From: Deltaproteobacteria bacterium
GTDB taxonomy: Bacteria; Desulfobacterota; Desulfobacteria; Desulfobacterales; UBA5852
Direction of reading: 5' to 3'
DNA: 64,000 nucleotides
Assembly: GCA_020444045.1 (NCBI GenBank)
Contig: JAHLLS010000002.1
Span: 62,001 to 126,000 of the forward strand
In this document: positions 54,883 to 63,800 of the stretch, one piece after another
Layout of the letters: each line of letters opens with the position of its first letter
How positions within the stretch are numbered: the stretch's first letter is position 1
Position numbers and translations under genes: made by a program
The notes under the pieces: model-generated
What the model saw: the letters and a program-made list of their open reading frames with translations, nothing else
Database searches by the model: none
Told to the model about the DNA's origin: nothing

Positions 54883-56748
54883 TCATATTTGGCATTTTTT
54901 ATGCCGTATAAGTCCGTGCTTTTTTAACTTGCGGTAAAACGTTCGCAGGGGCAACCCCAGGGCCTGGGCCGCGACTTCCCGTTGCCATTGGTTGTTTTCG
55001 AGGACCTTCAGCAGCAGATGTCTTTCGCAGCGGGCCATCGCGGCCTGAAAGGATTCGCCTTGCGCATCGATCGGCAAACCGGCGATCCTATCCTTTTCCT
55101 GGAAAGGTTGGCGTGGTGCCCCTTTCAGTAAATCGAAACGATTTAGCGACCGGTGGCGCTGGAGCACATTCTGGAGTTCACGCACATTCCCCGGCCAGTT
55201 ATGGCGGACCATGGCTTCCAGCATTTCCCCCGTGATCGGTGGTTGATTGTTTTCGCCCCCCGCCTGCTTCATGAAATGCTCAATCAGCAGCGGGATATCC
55301 TCCTTGCGCTCCCGCAGCGGCGGCAGTTGAATCGGGATGATGTGAATGCGATAAAAAAAATCCTCGCGCATGATGCCGCGATTCACCTGTGCCTGAAGAT
55401 CGCGGTTGGTGGCCGCAATGATGCGCACATCCGGCTTTTTGACCTCATGGCCACCGATCGGCGTATAGCCGCCGCCCTCTAAAACCCGCAGCAGTTTGAC
55501 CTGCAGGTTCGGACCGATCTCACCCAGTTCGTCCAGAAACAAGGTGCCGCCGTCGGCCCGGTCCAGAAAGCCGTCCTTATCGGTGGCCGCCCCGGAAAAA
55601 GCGCCTTTGCGATACCCGAAAAATTCACTTTCAAGCAGGTTATCCGGGATGGCCCCGCAGTTGACCGGAATGAAACGTCCGTCCTTGCGGTCGCTAAGCT
55701 CGTGAATGGCATGGGCCACCAATTCCTTGCCGGTGCCCGACTCCCCGTAAACGATGACGTTGGCATTGGTGGCCGACGCTTTGAGGATCAGTTCATAGAC
55801 CTCCTGCATGGCCGGACTCTTGCCGATGATGTCGCCGAAGCGGTAGCGATCTTTGATGTTCGACCGCAGCCGGATGTTTTCTTTGCGCAAATAGGCTTCG
55901 CGTTCACGCAACGCATCGGCCTGGCGTTTCTTTTCGGTGATATCGTGGATGATGCCTTCAATTAGGCGCAATTCTCCGTTCCCATCCACAATGGGACGTG
56001 CATTGAGGGAAATCCAAATACGCTGACCGCCACGGCGGTTGAATTCAACTTCGTAGCCCGACACCGGCTGGTTGCGTCGCAAAAGCCCGATGAACTTCTG
56101 GCGTGCCAAACGCGATACGTAGAGATCCTTGGAAATATCCTTCACCGAAGCCAGTAATGCATCAACAGAGGGGTAATTCAGCATACGGGCCATGGCCGGA
56201 TTGGCATTCACCAATTCCCCCTCAGGGGTGGTCTGGTAAATGCCCTCCACAGCATTTTCGAAAATAGCGCGGTATTTTTCTTCGCTCTTGCGCAGGGCCT
56301 CCTCAGTTTTCTTGAGATCGGTCAGATCAATGCCGACCCCGAGCAGGTAACGACGCCCATCCACCGTCATCCGCACACCGGTAAAATAATACGGAATTTT
56401 TTGACCGCTCTTGATGATCAGGTGTGCCTCGACATCGACCCGACCGCCGTTTTCAAACAACAGGTTGACCCGTTCAGCCACGCGTGTCTTGTCCGTGCCT
56501 GAAAACCATTCCAGCATGCTTCGGGCCGGCAATTCCTCCGCATTGTATCCCGTTAGGGTTTCGTGCTCCTTATTCCAGCGAATGAGGTTGCCGTCTTCAT
56601 CGTAGAGGTAAAAAATACCGGGCAGGCTGTCGAGCACCTTTTCCGAAAACAGTTGCTCCCGCTGGATGTCGCCGATGGCTTTCCGGCTTTCGGCAATTTC
56701 CAGCTCAAGCTGCCGAATGCGCTCATTTAACTGATCGAGGTGTGCCAT
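54883..56748 (-). CDS. PAS-containing sigma54-dependent activator
   Basis: A 621-residue enhancer-binding protein. A short N-terminal coiled coil (1-30) leads into two to three PAS domains (about 30-290). The AAA+ domain (about 310-545) has Walker A GESGTGKE near residue 335, the sigma54-contact loop GAFSGA (Thr of GAFTGA replaced by Ser) and Walker [12 protein letters not shown]. The Fis-type helix-turn-helix ends the protein ([19 protein letters not shown]). There is no receiver domain, so activation probably follows ligand or redox sensing by the PAS domains. It lies 296 bases upstream of the AOR operon start and is its likely activator. Confidence 0.92.
   Translation of the reverse strand: MAHLDQLNERIRQLELEIAESRKAIGDIQREQLFSEKVLDSLPGIFYLYDEDGNLIRWNKEHETLTGYNAEELPARSMLEWFSGTDKTRVAERVNLLFENGGRVDVEAHLIIKSGQKIPYYFTGVRMTVDGRRYLLGVGIDLTDLKKTEEALRKSEEKYRAIFENAVEGIYQTTPEGELVNANPAMARMLNYPSVDALLASVKDISKDLYVSRLARQKFIGLLRRNQPVSGYEVEFNRRGGQRIWISLNARPIVDGNGELRLIEGIIHDITEKKRQADALREREAYLRKENIRLRSNIKDRYRFGDIIGKSPAMQEVYELILKASATNANVIVYGESGTGKELVAHAIHELSDRKDGRFIPVNCGAIPDNLLESEFFGYRKGAFSGAATDKDGFLDRADGGTLFLDELGEIGPNLQVKLLRVLEGGGYTPIGGHEVKKPDVRIIAATNRDLQAQVNRGIMREDFFYRIHIIPIQLPPLRERKEDIPLLIEHFMKQAGGENNQPPITGEMLEAMVRHNWPGNVRELQNVLQRHRSLNRFDLLKGAPRQPFQEKDRIAGLPIDAQGESFQAAMARCERHLLLKVLENNQWQREVAAQALGLPLRTFYRKLKKHGLIRHKKCQI
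54890..54906. promoter_or_regulatory. Second palindrome with related half-sites (UAS 2)
   Basis: GGCAT-TTTTT-ATGCC (54891-54905) repeats the half-sites of the palindrome at 54813-54828 in the opposite order, 78 bases away, overlapping the last codons of the activator gene. Paired sites are common for NtrC-type activators. It could alternatively be a weak hairpin ending the activator transcript. Confidence 0.35.
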
Positions 56749-57023
56749 TAATATACCCGTCCGTATTAACGAGTGTTTAAAACCGCCATCTTCCTGTAAT
56801 TGCCCGGGGCCGTTCTGATCAGTATCAGTATTGTCAAGGCGAAATCAAGCCACTGATATCAGGACATCGGAGGATTTACGGGAAATTGATGCATGACATC
56901 CGTTCTGATTTACTACTCAAATTAAAGAACGCGTAATTATTGCCCCTATCTTTTCCGGTTGATCGCTATACGCTCAACCAATCATCCATATGACGCCGGT
57001 TGTGCGCACCCCCCGATTTCCTC
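56749..57023. other. Divergent intergenic region, left part
   Basis: An AT-richer region between the minus-strand activator gene and the leader of the plus-strand ABC transporter operon. No convincing frame was seen on either strand. It must carry the promoter of the activator gene; no clear consensus was identified. Together with the transporter leader the gene-free interval is about 440 bases. Confidence 0.5.
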
Positions 57024-57053
57024 TTGACAGGCATCGTCCCCGACGTCTACATT
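57024..57053 (+). promoter_or_regulatory. Promoter of ABC transporter leader
   Basis: TTGACA at 57024-57029 and TACATT at 57048-57053, 18 bases apart. This would start a transcript near 57060 with a leader of about 130 bases before the substrate-binding protein gene. Confidence 0.45.
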
Positions 57054-57063
57054 GCCAGCCGAA

Positions 57064-57095
57064 TTGACCTGTCAGAAGGCAGGTCGACCTTTTTT
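57064..57095 (+). terminator. First leader hairpin followed by T-run
   Basis: GACCTG (57066-57071) pairs with CAGGTC (57080-57085) around an 8-base loop, and TTTTTT follows at 57090-57095. An overlapping 10-base palindrome AGGTCGACCT (57081-57090) allows an alternative fold. It lies inside the transporter leader, so it may be part of an attenuation switch. Confidence 0.45.
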
Positions 57096-57116
57096 CGACA
57101 TTAAACAAAAATGATG

Positions 57117-57169
57117 GCCACGAAGGCAAATGACCCTGACGAAGGGGTCGATGCTTCGTGGCTTTTTTT
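57117..57169 (+). terminator. Strong intrinsic terminator inside ABC transporter leader
   Basis: A 9-bp perfect outer stem (GCCACGAAG at 57117-57125 and CTTCGTGGC at 57154-57162), an inner stem GACCC/GGGTC, and TTTTTTT directly after at 57163-57169. It ends only 20 bases before the transporter ATG and no gene reads into it from upstream, so it looks like a leader attenuator or the expression platform of a riboswitch. No known riboswitch consensus was recognised. Confidence 0.7.
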
Positions 57170-57189
57170 ATTTTTGAAAGTAAGATTCG

Positions 57190-58311
57190 ATGCGGTTGAT
57201 GAAATTCGTTATGGTGGTTGTGCTGGCAGGCCTGAGCCTGCCATTTGCCGGGATGGCGTCCACACCGGCGTCCCTCCGCACGATCACCGATGCGGCGGGC
57301 CAACAGGTATCGCTCCCGCCGGCGATCGAGCGCGTCATCTGCTCCGGCGCCGGCGCCTTGCGTCTCTTGACCTACCTTCAATGCCAGAATCGTATCGTGG
57401 CCGTGGATGACATGGAAGTCCATCGGGCGCAATTCGATGCAAGGCCCTATGCCCTTGCCAATCCTCAATTCAAGACGTTTCCCGTCTTCGGCGAGTTCCG
57501 CGGGTACGACCATCCCGAACGCATCCTGACCCTCGATCCATTGCCGCAGGTGATTTTCAAAATCGCTTCTGCCACAGGCTCCGACCCCGATGAACTCGCG
57601 CGCAAAACCGGTATCCCGGTCGTTGTTTTGCACGACGGCGATCTGGGGCGACGTCGGTCCGACCTGTTTGCGTCCCTGCGCATCATGGGAACCGCCATGG
57701 GTCAAGCGCAGCGGGCGGAGGCGGTGATCGCCTTTTTCGAAAATCGTATCCGGGACCTTGAAAACCGCACCGCCGGTATACCGCCAAACCGCCGCCCCGG
57801 ATGCTTTGTAGGAGGCATTGCCTATCGTGGTCCCCATGGGTTTCAATCCACCGAGCCGGGTTATCCGCCCTTTGCCTTCGTCAATGCTCGCAATCTTGCC
57901 CGGGGTGACGGGGGCAGCAGCCAGCCCCTTTCGAACAGCAGCATCGCGAAAGAAAAAATCCTTGTCTGGGACCCGGATTATCTCTTTTTGGATCTCTCCA
58001 CCCTGCAAATGGGGAAGCAGGCCGGCGGGTGGCATGAGCTGCGAACCGACCCGGCCTACCGCAGCCTCTCGGCCGTTCAAAACGGTCGGGTATTTGGCGT
58101 GTTGCCCTACAACTGGTACAGCCGCAACTTCGGCTCCATCCTGGCCAATACGTATTTTATCGGCAAGCGTGTCTATCCGGAAGCCTTCACGGATATCGAT
58201 CCGGTTGAGGAAGCGGATCGCATCTATACCTTCCTGGTTGGCGCGCCCGTATTTGGAAAAATGAATGCGGCTTTCGGGCGTCTGGTGTTCCAACCGGTTC
58301 CCCTGCAATAG
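57190..58311 (+). CDS. FecB/BtuF-type ABC substrate-binding protein
   Basis: A 373-residue periplasmic binding protein of the PF01497 type, with signal sequence (1-23, ending FAGMAS) and the start of the mature fold TITDAAGQQVSLPPAIERVI typical of iron-chelate, haem or cobalamin binders. No lipobox Cys is seen. It is followed by a FecCD-type permease and ATPase in one operon. The ligand cannot be read; iron chelate, corrinoid or another metal complex are options. Expression is probably controlled by the two hairpins in the leader. The start has only a weak ribosome-binding site. Confidence 0.87.
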   Translation: MRLMKFVMVVVLAGLSLPFAGMASTPASLRTITDAAGQQVSLPPAIERVICSGAGALRLLTYLQCQNRIVAVDDMEVHRAQFDARPYALANPQFKTFPVFGEFRGYDHPERILTLDPLPQVIFKIASATGSDPDELARKTGIPVVVLHDGDLGRRRSDLFASLRIMGTAMGQAQRAEAVIAFFENRIRDLENRTAGIPPNRRPGCFVGGIAYRGPHGFQSTEPGYPPFAFVNARNLARGDGGSSQPLSNSSIAKEKILVWDPDYLFLDLSTLQMGKQAGGWHELRTDPAYRSLSAVQNGRVFGVLPYNWYSRNFGSILANTYFIGKRVYPEAFTDIDPVEEADRIYTFLVGAPVFGKMNAAFGRLVFQPVPLQ

Positions 58312-58323
58312 GAGCGCGATGCC

Positions 58324-59394
58324 ATGCACCTGGCCAGCGACACATTGAACCGGGACTATGCCCGCTATACCCGTCGCAAGATCGCCCTGATCGCATCCGG
58401 ACTGCTGATTCTGGGCCTGGCCGTCCTCTACGGCATTGCCACGGGAGCGGCCCGCATTCCCCTTGCGGACGTGATCCGTTCCCTGGTCGGTGCCGGCACA
58501 TCGAAGCGCTTCGATATGATCGTCTGGCAAATTCGACTGCCGCAGGTCCTGGCCGCTGTTGTGGCGGGTGCCGGTCTTGCGGTAAGCGGGGCCGTGATGC
58601 AGTCCATCCTGCGCAACCCCCTGGGTTCCCCATTTACGTTGGGCATTTCGCACGCGGCCGCTTTCGGCGCCGCCTTTGCCGTCATGATCCTGGATTCCGG
58701 CACCATGACCAGCACCAGCGTGGGGGCTGTCGCCATTACCAACCCCCTGGTCACGACGGCCTCGGCGTTTGCCTTTTCCATGCTGGCCTCCCTGTTTATC
58801 GTGGCGGTATCCCGCCTGCGCGGGGCCAAGCCGGAAACCATGATTCTGGCAGGCGTTGCCCTGGGCGCCTTGTTTACGGCGGGCACCATGTTCCTGCAAT
58901 TTTTCGCCGACGATGTGCAACTGGCCGCCATGGTGTTCTGGACCTTCGGCGATGTCGCCCGGGCCAGCTGGGGGGAGTTGTCCCTTCTGGCCGGCGTCAC
59001 CCTGGCGGCGACGCTTTATTTCCTGCTCAATGTCTGGAACTACAATGCCGTGGATGCCGGTGACGAAACCGCCCGGGGATTGGGGGTCCGGGTGACCCGG
59101 ATCCGGCTGTGGGGAATGTTGACGGCCTCCCTGGTAACGGCCGTCATTGTGTCTTTTCTGGGAATTATCGGATTTGTGGGATTGGTGTGCCCCCACATGG
59201 TGCGCCGCCTGATCGGTGGCGACAACCGCTTTCTGCTGCCGGCCTCGGCCGTTCTGGGAGCGGTCCTGCTCCTGATGTCGGACACAGCGGCACGCCTCAT
59301 TCTTGCGCCCCACCTGCTGCCCGTTTCCATTCTCACGGCTTTTATGGGCGCCCCCGTATTCATGGTTCTGATTATGAAAGGACGCGGCACGTGA
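58324..59394 (+). CDS. FecCD/BtuC-type ABC permease
   Basis: A 356-residue inner-membrane protein with about ten transmembrane helices. Family features include IRLPQVLAAVVAGAGLAVSG, MQSILRNPLGSPFTLGIS and the ATPase-contact region IGFVGLVCPHMVRRLIGGD. The length fits the family. It starts 12 bases after the binding-protein stop with GGAG nine bases upstream, and its last codons overlap the ATPase start (GTGA). Confidence 0.93.
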   Translation: MHLASDTLNRDYARYTRRKIALIASGLLILGLAVLYGIATGAARIPLADVIRSLVGAGTSKRFDMIVWQIRLPQVLAAVVAGAGLAVSGAVMQSILRNPLGSPFTLGISHAAAFGAAFAVMILDSGTMTSTSVGAVAITNPLVTTASAFAFSMLASLFIVAVSRLRGAKPETMILAGVALGALFTAGTMFLQFFADDVQLAAMVFWTFGDVARASWGELSLLAGVTLAATLYFLLNVWNYNAVDAGDETARGLGVRVTRIRLWGMLTASLVTAVIVSFLGIIGFVGLVCPHMVRRLIGGDNRFLLPASAVLGAVLLLMSDTAARLILAPHLLPVSILTAFMGAPVFMVLIMKGRGT

Positions 59395-60143
59395 TTCTGC
59401 GCATCGACGGTATGCGTTTCAGCTACAACGGGCATCCGGTGTTGAATGACGTTACATTTGAGGTGGGGCAAGGCGACCTCGTGGCCGTTCTCGGACCCAA
59501 CGGGGTCGGGAAATCCACCCTGCTGCGCTGTATCAACGGCATCCTCAAGCCGTCTGCAGGCGTAATCATGGTGGAGGATGAAAACGTTCTCAAGCTGGAG
59601 GCCATGGCCGTGGCACGCCGCATCGGTTATGTGGCCCAGCACCAGACCACCGGCAAGATAACGGCCTTTGATGCCATCCTGATGGGACGGCGCCCCCATA
59701 TCCGCCTGCGCGCCACGGCCGAAGATCTCCAGATCGTTGACGGCGCCATCAAAAGTCTCCACATGGAAAAACTGGCCATGCGCCACATCGACCGCATGAG
59801 CGGTGGTGAATTGCAGAAGGTCGCCGTCGGCCGCGCCCTGGTTCAGGAACCCCGCCTGCTGCTTATGGATGAGCCCACCAGCAGCCTCGATCTGAAAAAC
59901 CAGGTGGAGATCCTGCAACTGATCCGCCGGGTGGTTCGGGAGCATGCGGTCGCTGCCGTGATGACCCTGCACGATCTGACCACGGCCTTCCGGTATGCGG
60001 ATCACTGCCTGTTTCTGAAGAATGGCGGCATCCATGCGGCGGTTGCACCGCGGGAGATAACCGCCGATATCATTAAAGACGTCTATGGTCTTCCGGTTGA
60101 CATCCATCACCACAACGGTTTTCCCGTTGTTATCCCCAAATGA
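59391..60143 (+). CDS. ABC transporter ATPase (FecE/BtuD type)
   Basis: A 250-residue ATPase with Walker A GPNGVGKST, signature MSGGELQKV, Walker B LLLMDEPTS and the H-loop in MTLHDLTTA. The GTG start overlaps the permease stop by four bases, showing translational coupling, and matches the family N-terminus. It powers the importer encoded just upstream. The signature begins with Met in place of the usual Leu, a tolerated change. Confidence 0.93.
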   Translation: MILRIDGMRFSYNGHPVLNDVTFEVGQGDLVAVLGPNGVGKSTLLRCINGILKPSAGVIMVEDENVLKLEAMAVARRIGYVAQHQTTGKITAFDAILMGRRPHIRLRATAEDLQIVDGAIKSLHMEKLAMRHIDRMSGGELQKVAVGRALVQEPRLLLMDEPTSSLDLKNQVEILQLIRRVVREHAVAAVMTLHDLTTAFRYADHCLFLKNGGIHAAVAPREITADIIKDVYGLPVDIHHHNGFPVVIPK

Positions 60144-60169
60144 TGCCGACCGCTGAAACCGGCGGCTTG

Positions 60170-60183
60170 GTTTGCAAACCACA
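60170..60183. promoter_or_regulatory. 14-base perfect palindrome after ABC operon
   Basis: TGGTTTGCAAACCA is a perfect palindrome 27 bases after the ATPase stop and about 195 bases before the truncated methyltransferase gene. It could be an operator or part of a transcript end. No T-run follows, so termination is unlikely. Confidence 0.3.
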
Positions 60184-60377
60184 GTCCGATATCGTATCGT
60201 CTACCGGGTTGCCAATGGATGATCGGCGATCCTTCATCGGAAGCCGAAGCAACTTTGGCGTAGCAGCGTTTTCCGGTTGGGATGACAGGGCCACCGCCAT
60301 TATAGCAATACCATAGCGTCTGCCGCCAAAGCCAATCGGCCCTCTTTGGCGACCGCACCAACATCAGGGAGGATTTG

Positions 60378-60680
60378 ATGAGTACCCGCAGGGAAATTCA
60401 CGACCGCGTGCTAAATGCATCCAACACCGAAGACCTCATGACGGCATACAGCGAGTGGGCCGAAAAATACGACAACGATCTTCTGGGCGAGATGGGGTAT
60501 GTCGCGCCCATGATCGCCAGCAAACTTCTTGTGAGCCACTTGGAAGACAGGGGCGCCCGCATCATGGATGCCGGCTGCGGCACCGGCATCGTGGGCGAAC
60601 AAGCCTGGGAAGAAGACGGTTACCGCACCCGTTTGCGCGGCATCGAAAACGACGGCCTCTGGGAACTGCAGGAACTGCGC
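60378..60680 (+). pseudogene. Truncated SAM-dependent methyltransferase
   Basis: The gene starts well (GGGAGGAT seven bases before the ATG) and encodes about 75 residues of a class I methyltransferase, including YSEWAEKYDNDLL and the SAM-binding motif I MDAGCGTGIVGE. After about residue 85 the sequence no longer follows the family, and the frame then merely reads antisense to the large minus-strand gene. The usual family length is about 210 residues. It is therefore a 3'-truncated remnant. Its position after a metal-chelate importer operon may indicate former co-function. Confidence 0.65.
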
Positions 60681-60830
60681 ACCGCCGACTATATTCAGCA
60701 GAGGGTGCCCGCTGTAAAATTTGCCTCTACAGCGTCACCGCCTGAGCGTATTGGCTGCTCGCGCAACCGCATTACTCCCAAAAAGCCGAGTTACAGACCG
60801 GACCGTCAAACCATCGCTGCGGCGAGTCCA

Positions 60831-63800
60831 TCACGAAGGTTGGTCGGGCCCGCCCGTCTCCTCCGGCGTCCGCCATATTTTTCTTGGTTTACGCTTACGC
60901 GGCGGCGGCTTCTTCCAGATGCCGTTGCGGCTGTAGCAGGACCATCCCCAGCGCAGCCATTTCAGCAGCGCCAGCGCCAGCCACAGCGACCAGAACAGCA
61001 TGAGCACGCGATAGATCCACATGGGCAGCACCAGCACCCAGGGCTGGGGCAGCATGGCATCAATCCGGTCCTGGGTCCAGTTGAGCACGAACCGGGAAGA
61101 GCCGTTGCCGGCGATTTGCATGTCCGGCGTGCCCAGCAGGCCGCGCTCCACAGCCGTGTAGAGACCGGCCAGGGCCGCGATGGTCCACACCACCAGCAGC
61201 AGCTGCACCATATTAAACTTGAACCAGCCCGCGTCATCCAGGGATGTTCCACGCCACGCCAGGGCGAAAAACCAGCCCACCACGATCAGGGCCGCAACAA
61301 TCGATACCTGGGTCAACCCCACTGAAAGCAGGAGCCAGGAGGCATACTTGAGGGGCGTGAAGCGGGTTCGGGCGAGAGCCAGGGCCGCCAGCACCATGAC
61401 GATCAGATAGCTCCAGAACAAGACGGCCGGCCCCAGACGCGGCCCGCCGGCAAAAATAATCCATCGGTCGGCCGGCATCTTGAACGACACATTGGCGTTC
61501 ACGGCCTGCTCGCCCAGGTTCAGGGCCGGAGAGCGGACACGCATTCCGGCACTCGAGGGCTGGTGCCATTCCAACAGAATGTCCTGGGATCCGGGTTCCA
61601 GCGGCAGCGGAACGATCCTGTCTTCGAGACGAACCGGCAGGCTTTTCCCGTTGATGGTAACCAACTGCAATGCGGCCGCCGCCGGCAGTTCGATTTCATG
61701 ACGGCCGCCCTTGCTCGTGCGGGCCGTTATCTTGAGCTGGGCGCGGTCGAAGCGTTGACCGGGCACAAAGGTCAGATCGACGGCATCCAGGGTGATTGTG
61801 CGCCCCGGAACGGCTTCCGGTCGCGTCACCCGGATGGCAACGGCTTCCCCCGGCCATGGGCGCCATTCCGGCTGCCACAGGCCCTGTTTGCCCTGGTGGT
61901 GAATCACCGGGATACCACTGGTTTCACAGTGCCAGATGGGGCTTGCGTCCAGTATCCAGGTCTCGGTCCAGGGCACGGCCAGGGGAGCTTGCAGCGTCAA
62001 TGTAGGCGACAGGGTCAGCACGGAATTGTATCGCACCTGCCGAACGGACGGCCCCATGTCGATCAGCGCCGCCCCTTGGGCGGTGTCGATGTCGGCTGTT
62101 GTGACAGCTTCACCGGCCAGAAGGGGAATGGACGCCAGCACCGATGCTCCCGGCGGCGTGATACGCGTCACAGTGGTGGATACCTGCCAGGTCAGCCCCA
62201 GATGCAGGATCCGCTCGACATGCAGAAACGGCGGCAGCGCTTGTGTTCGATCGTCGTTGTCCTGGGCATCAGCCGGTTTTTCCGATGTGAGCTGAACCGT
62301 ACCGGCGACATTCCCGTCCGCATCGATACCCGCGAGCTGCCACCCCTCGGCCGAATACGCAGCGGTGTGCGGCGGCATGGGAAACGGTATCTGGAGCGTC
62401 GTTACGCCGGGTGCAATGCGGCCGGTAAGCACGATGGTGTGAATGCCTTCGCCCACCAATAGCCACAGCTGACCGGCCCCATCGCGCGCCAGCCCCGGGG
62501 CCGGTTCCTGGTCAAGCAGGATCGCCTCGGGTGTCCATGAAGATGACGTCACCGGAAGCGGAATGGCCGTCTGCACCGCCGCATGCACTTCGAGCAGGAT
62601 TTGGAGGTTGTCCGGACGGACCGTCAACGCCAGCTGCGCAATGTCGGCACAGGCCGGCAGACAATCCGGTTTTTCCAACAGGCGGTCTTCCAATTGTTTC
62701 AACAACGCGGGCGGTGGAAACGCCGCGCCGGCGGCCTGACTCCGGTGAGGCCCGATGGCCATGAGCAGGAGAACCGCCAGACCGGCCGTCTGGACCGCCG
62801 GCTTGAGCCGGGTGCGGATGACCTGCCACCAGTCTTTCAGGCTGACGACCCCGAGAATGAAAGCCCCCAGGAGCAAGACACGCAAAATGGCCAGCATGAA
62901 ATTGACCATGGGCGGCACCAGCCAGAGCCGCATGGTCTGATCGCTCTGCACAGGTCCGTTCCACTCGAAACGGTGCACCCGCCAGCGCCAGCGGGGCAGT
63001 CCCGGGCCGGTCTGAACCAGGGCCTGGGGGTCGAACTGCTCGATGGCAGGCGCTTCTCCGGATTTGAACTTCCCCATCGAGGGCGTGCGCATGATGCTTC
63101 CCGCCGCCTCCTGGTCGACTTCGGCCAAACGCACGGCTTCGCGTGCATCTCGCTGGACGGTTGCCGGCGCCGGTGCCGTTCCGCCGGGGAAAAAGCCGAC
63201 CGATTGCGGATGCGCCAGCTGGGGATACAACCCCCAGCGAACCTGCTGCACCATGAAGGGGATCGACACGACCAGTAAAAACACAATCGCCGCAAACCCC
63301 CATAGCTTGACTATCCCCCTGATCTTTCCTTCCGGCAGGACCTTCAACAGCGCCATGACCGCCAGAATATGCAGCCAGACGTAGATAGGCGCATTGGGTT
63401 CCTGGAACATGAGCGTCATGGTCACGAGCGCCAGCAGGCCCCAACGCCAGTTGCGAAGTTTAAACACGGCCAGGGTGATGATCAGTACGACAAAAAAATC
63501 GAGCAGGGTCCAACGCTGGATCCAGCTGCCATCCATGCGATCCACACCGGTGGCGCAAAACAGCCGCCAGCCGGGGGGAAGGTTGAGGACGCCGGTCACC
63601 TTCTGGAAATCATGTTCCCAGCCCACAGCCGGCATCGTGCCGAAACGCGCCCCTTCGTAGCGCGCTTCGGCCACCAGGTCCAGCGCGCCGCGCCGGAGCT
63701 CCACGCCCGGCAGTTCGGACGGACCGTGTTTCGTGATGACGCGGTCCACCCCGTCCACCGCTACGCGCCCGAGTTCGAACGGCGGCCGCATGGCCACGTA

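Noticed and set aside
57111..57169. Cyclic-di-GMP (GEMM) or cobalamin riboswitch in the transporter leader
   Set aside because: A GGCAAA-like start was noticed, but the second conserved segment of GEMM and the B12 box are missing; the region is better described as a terminator hairpin of unknown control.
56974..59313. Long minus-strand frame of 779 codons
   Set aside because: It is antisense to the well-supported binding-protein and permease genes; its composition (Gly, Gln, His, Arg-rich, no fold) is typical of a shadow frame in high-GC DNA.
60681..61325. Continuation of the methyltransferase frame
   Set aside because: The translated sequence past about residue 100 is Pro/Arg/Gln-rich and antisense to the large membrane protein, with no methyltransferase motifs.
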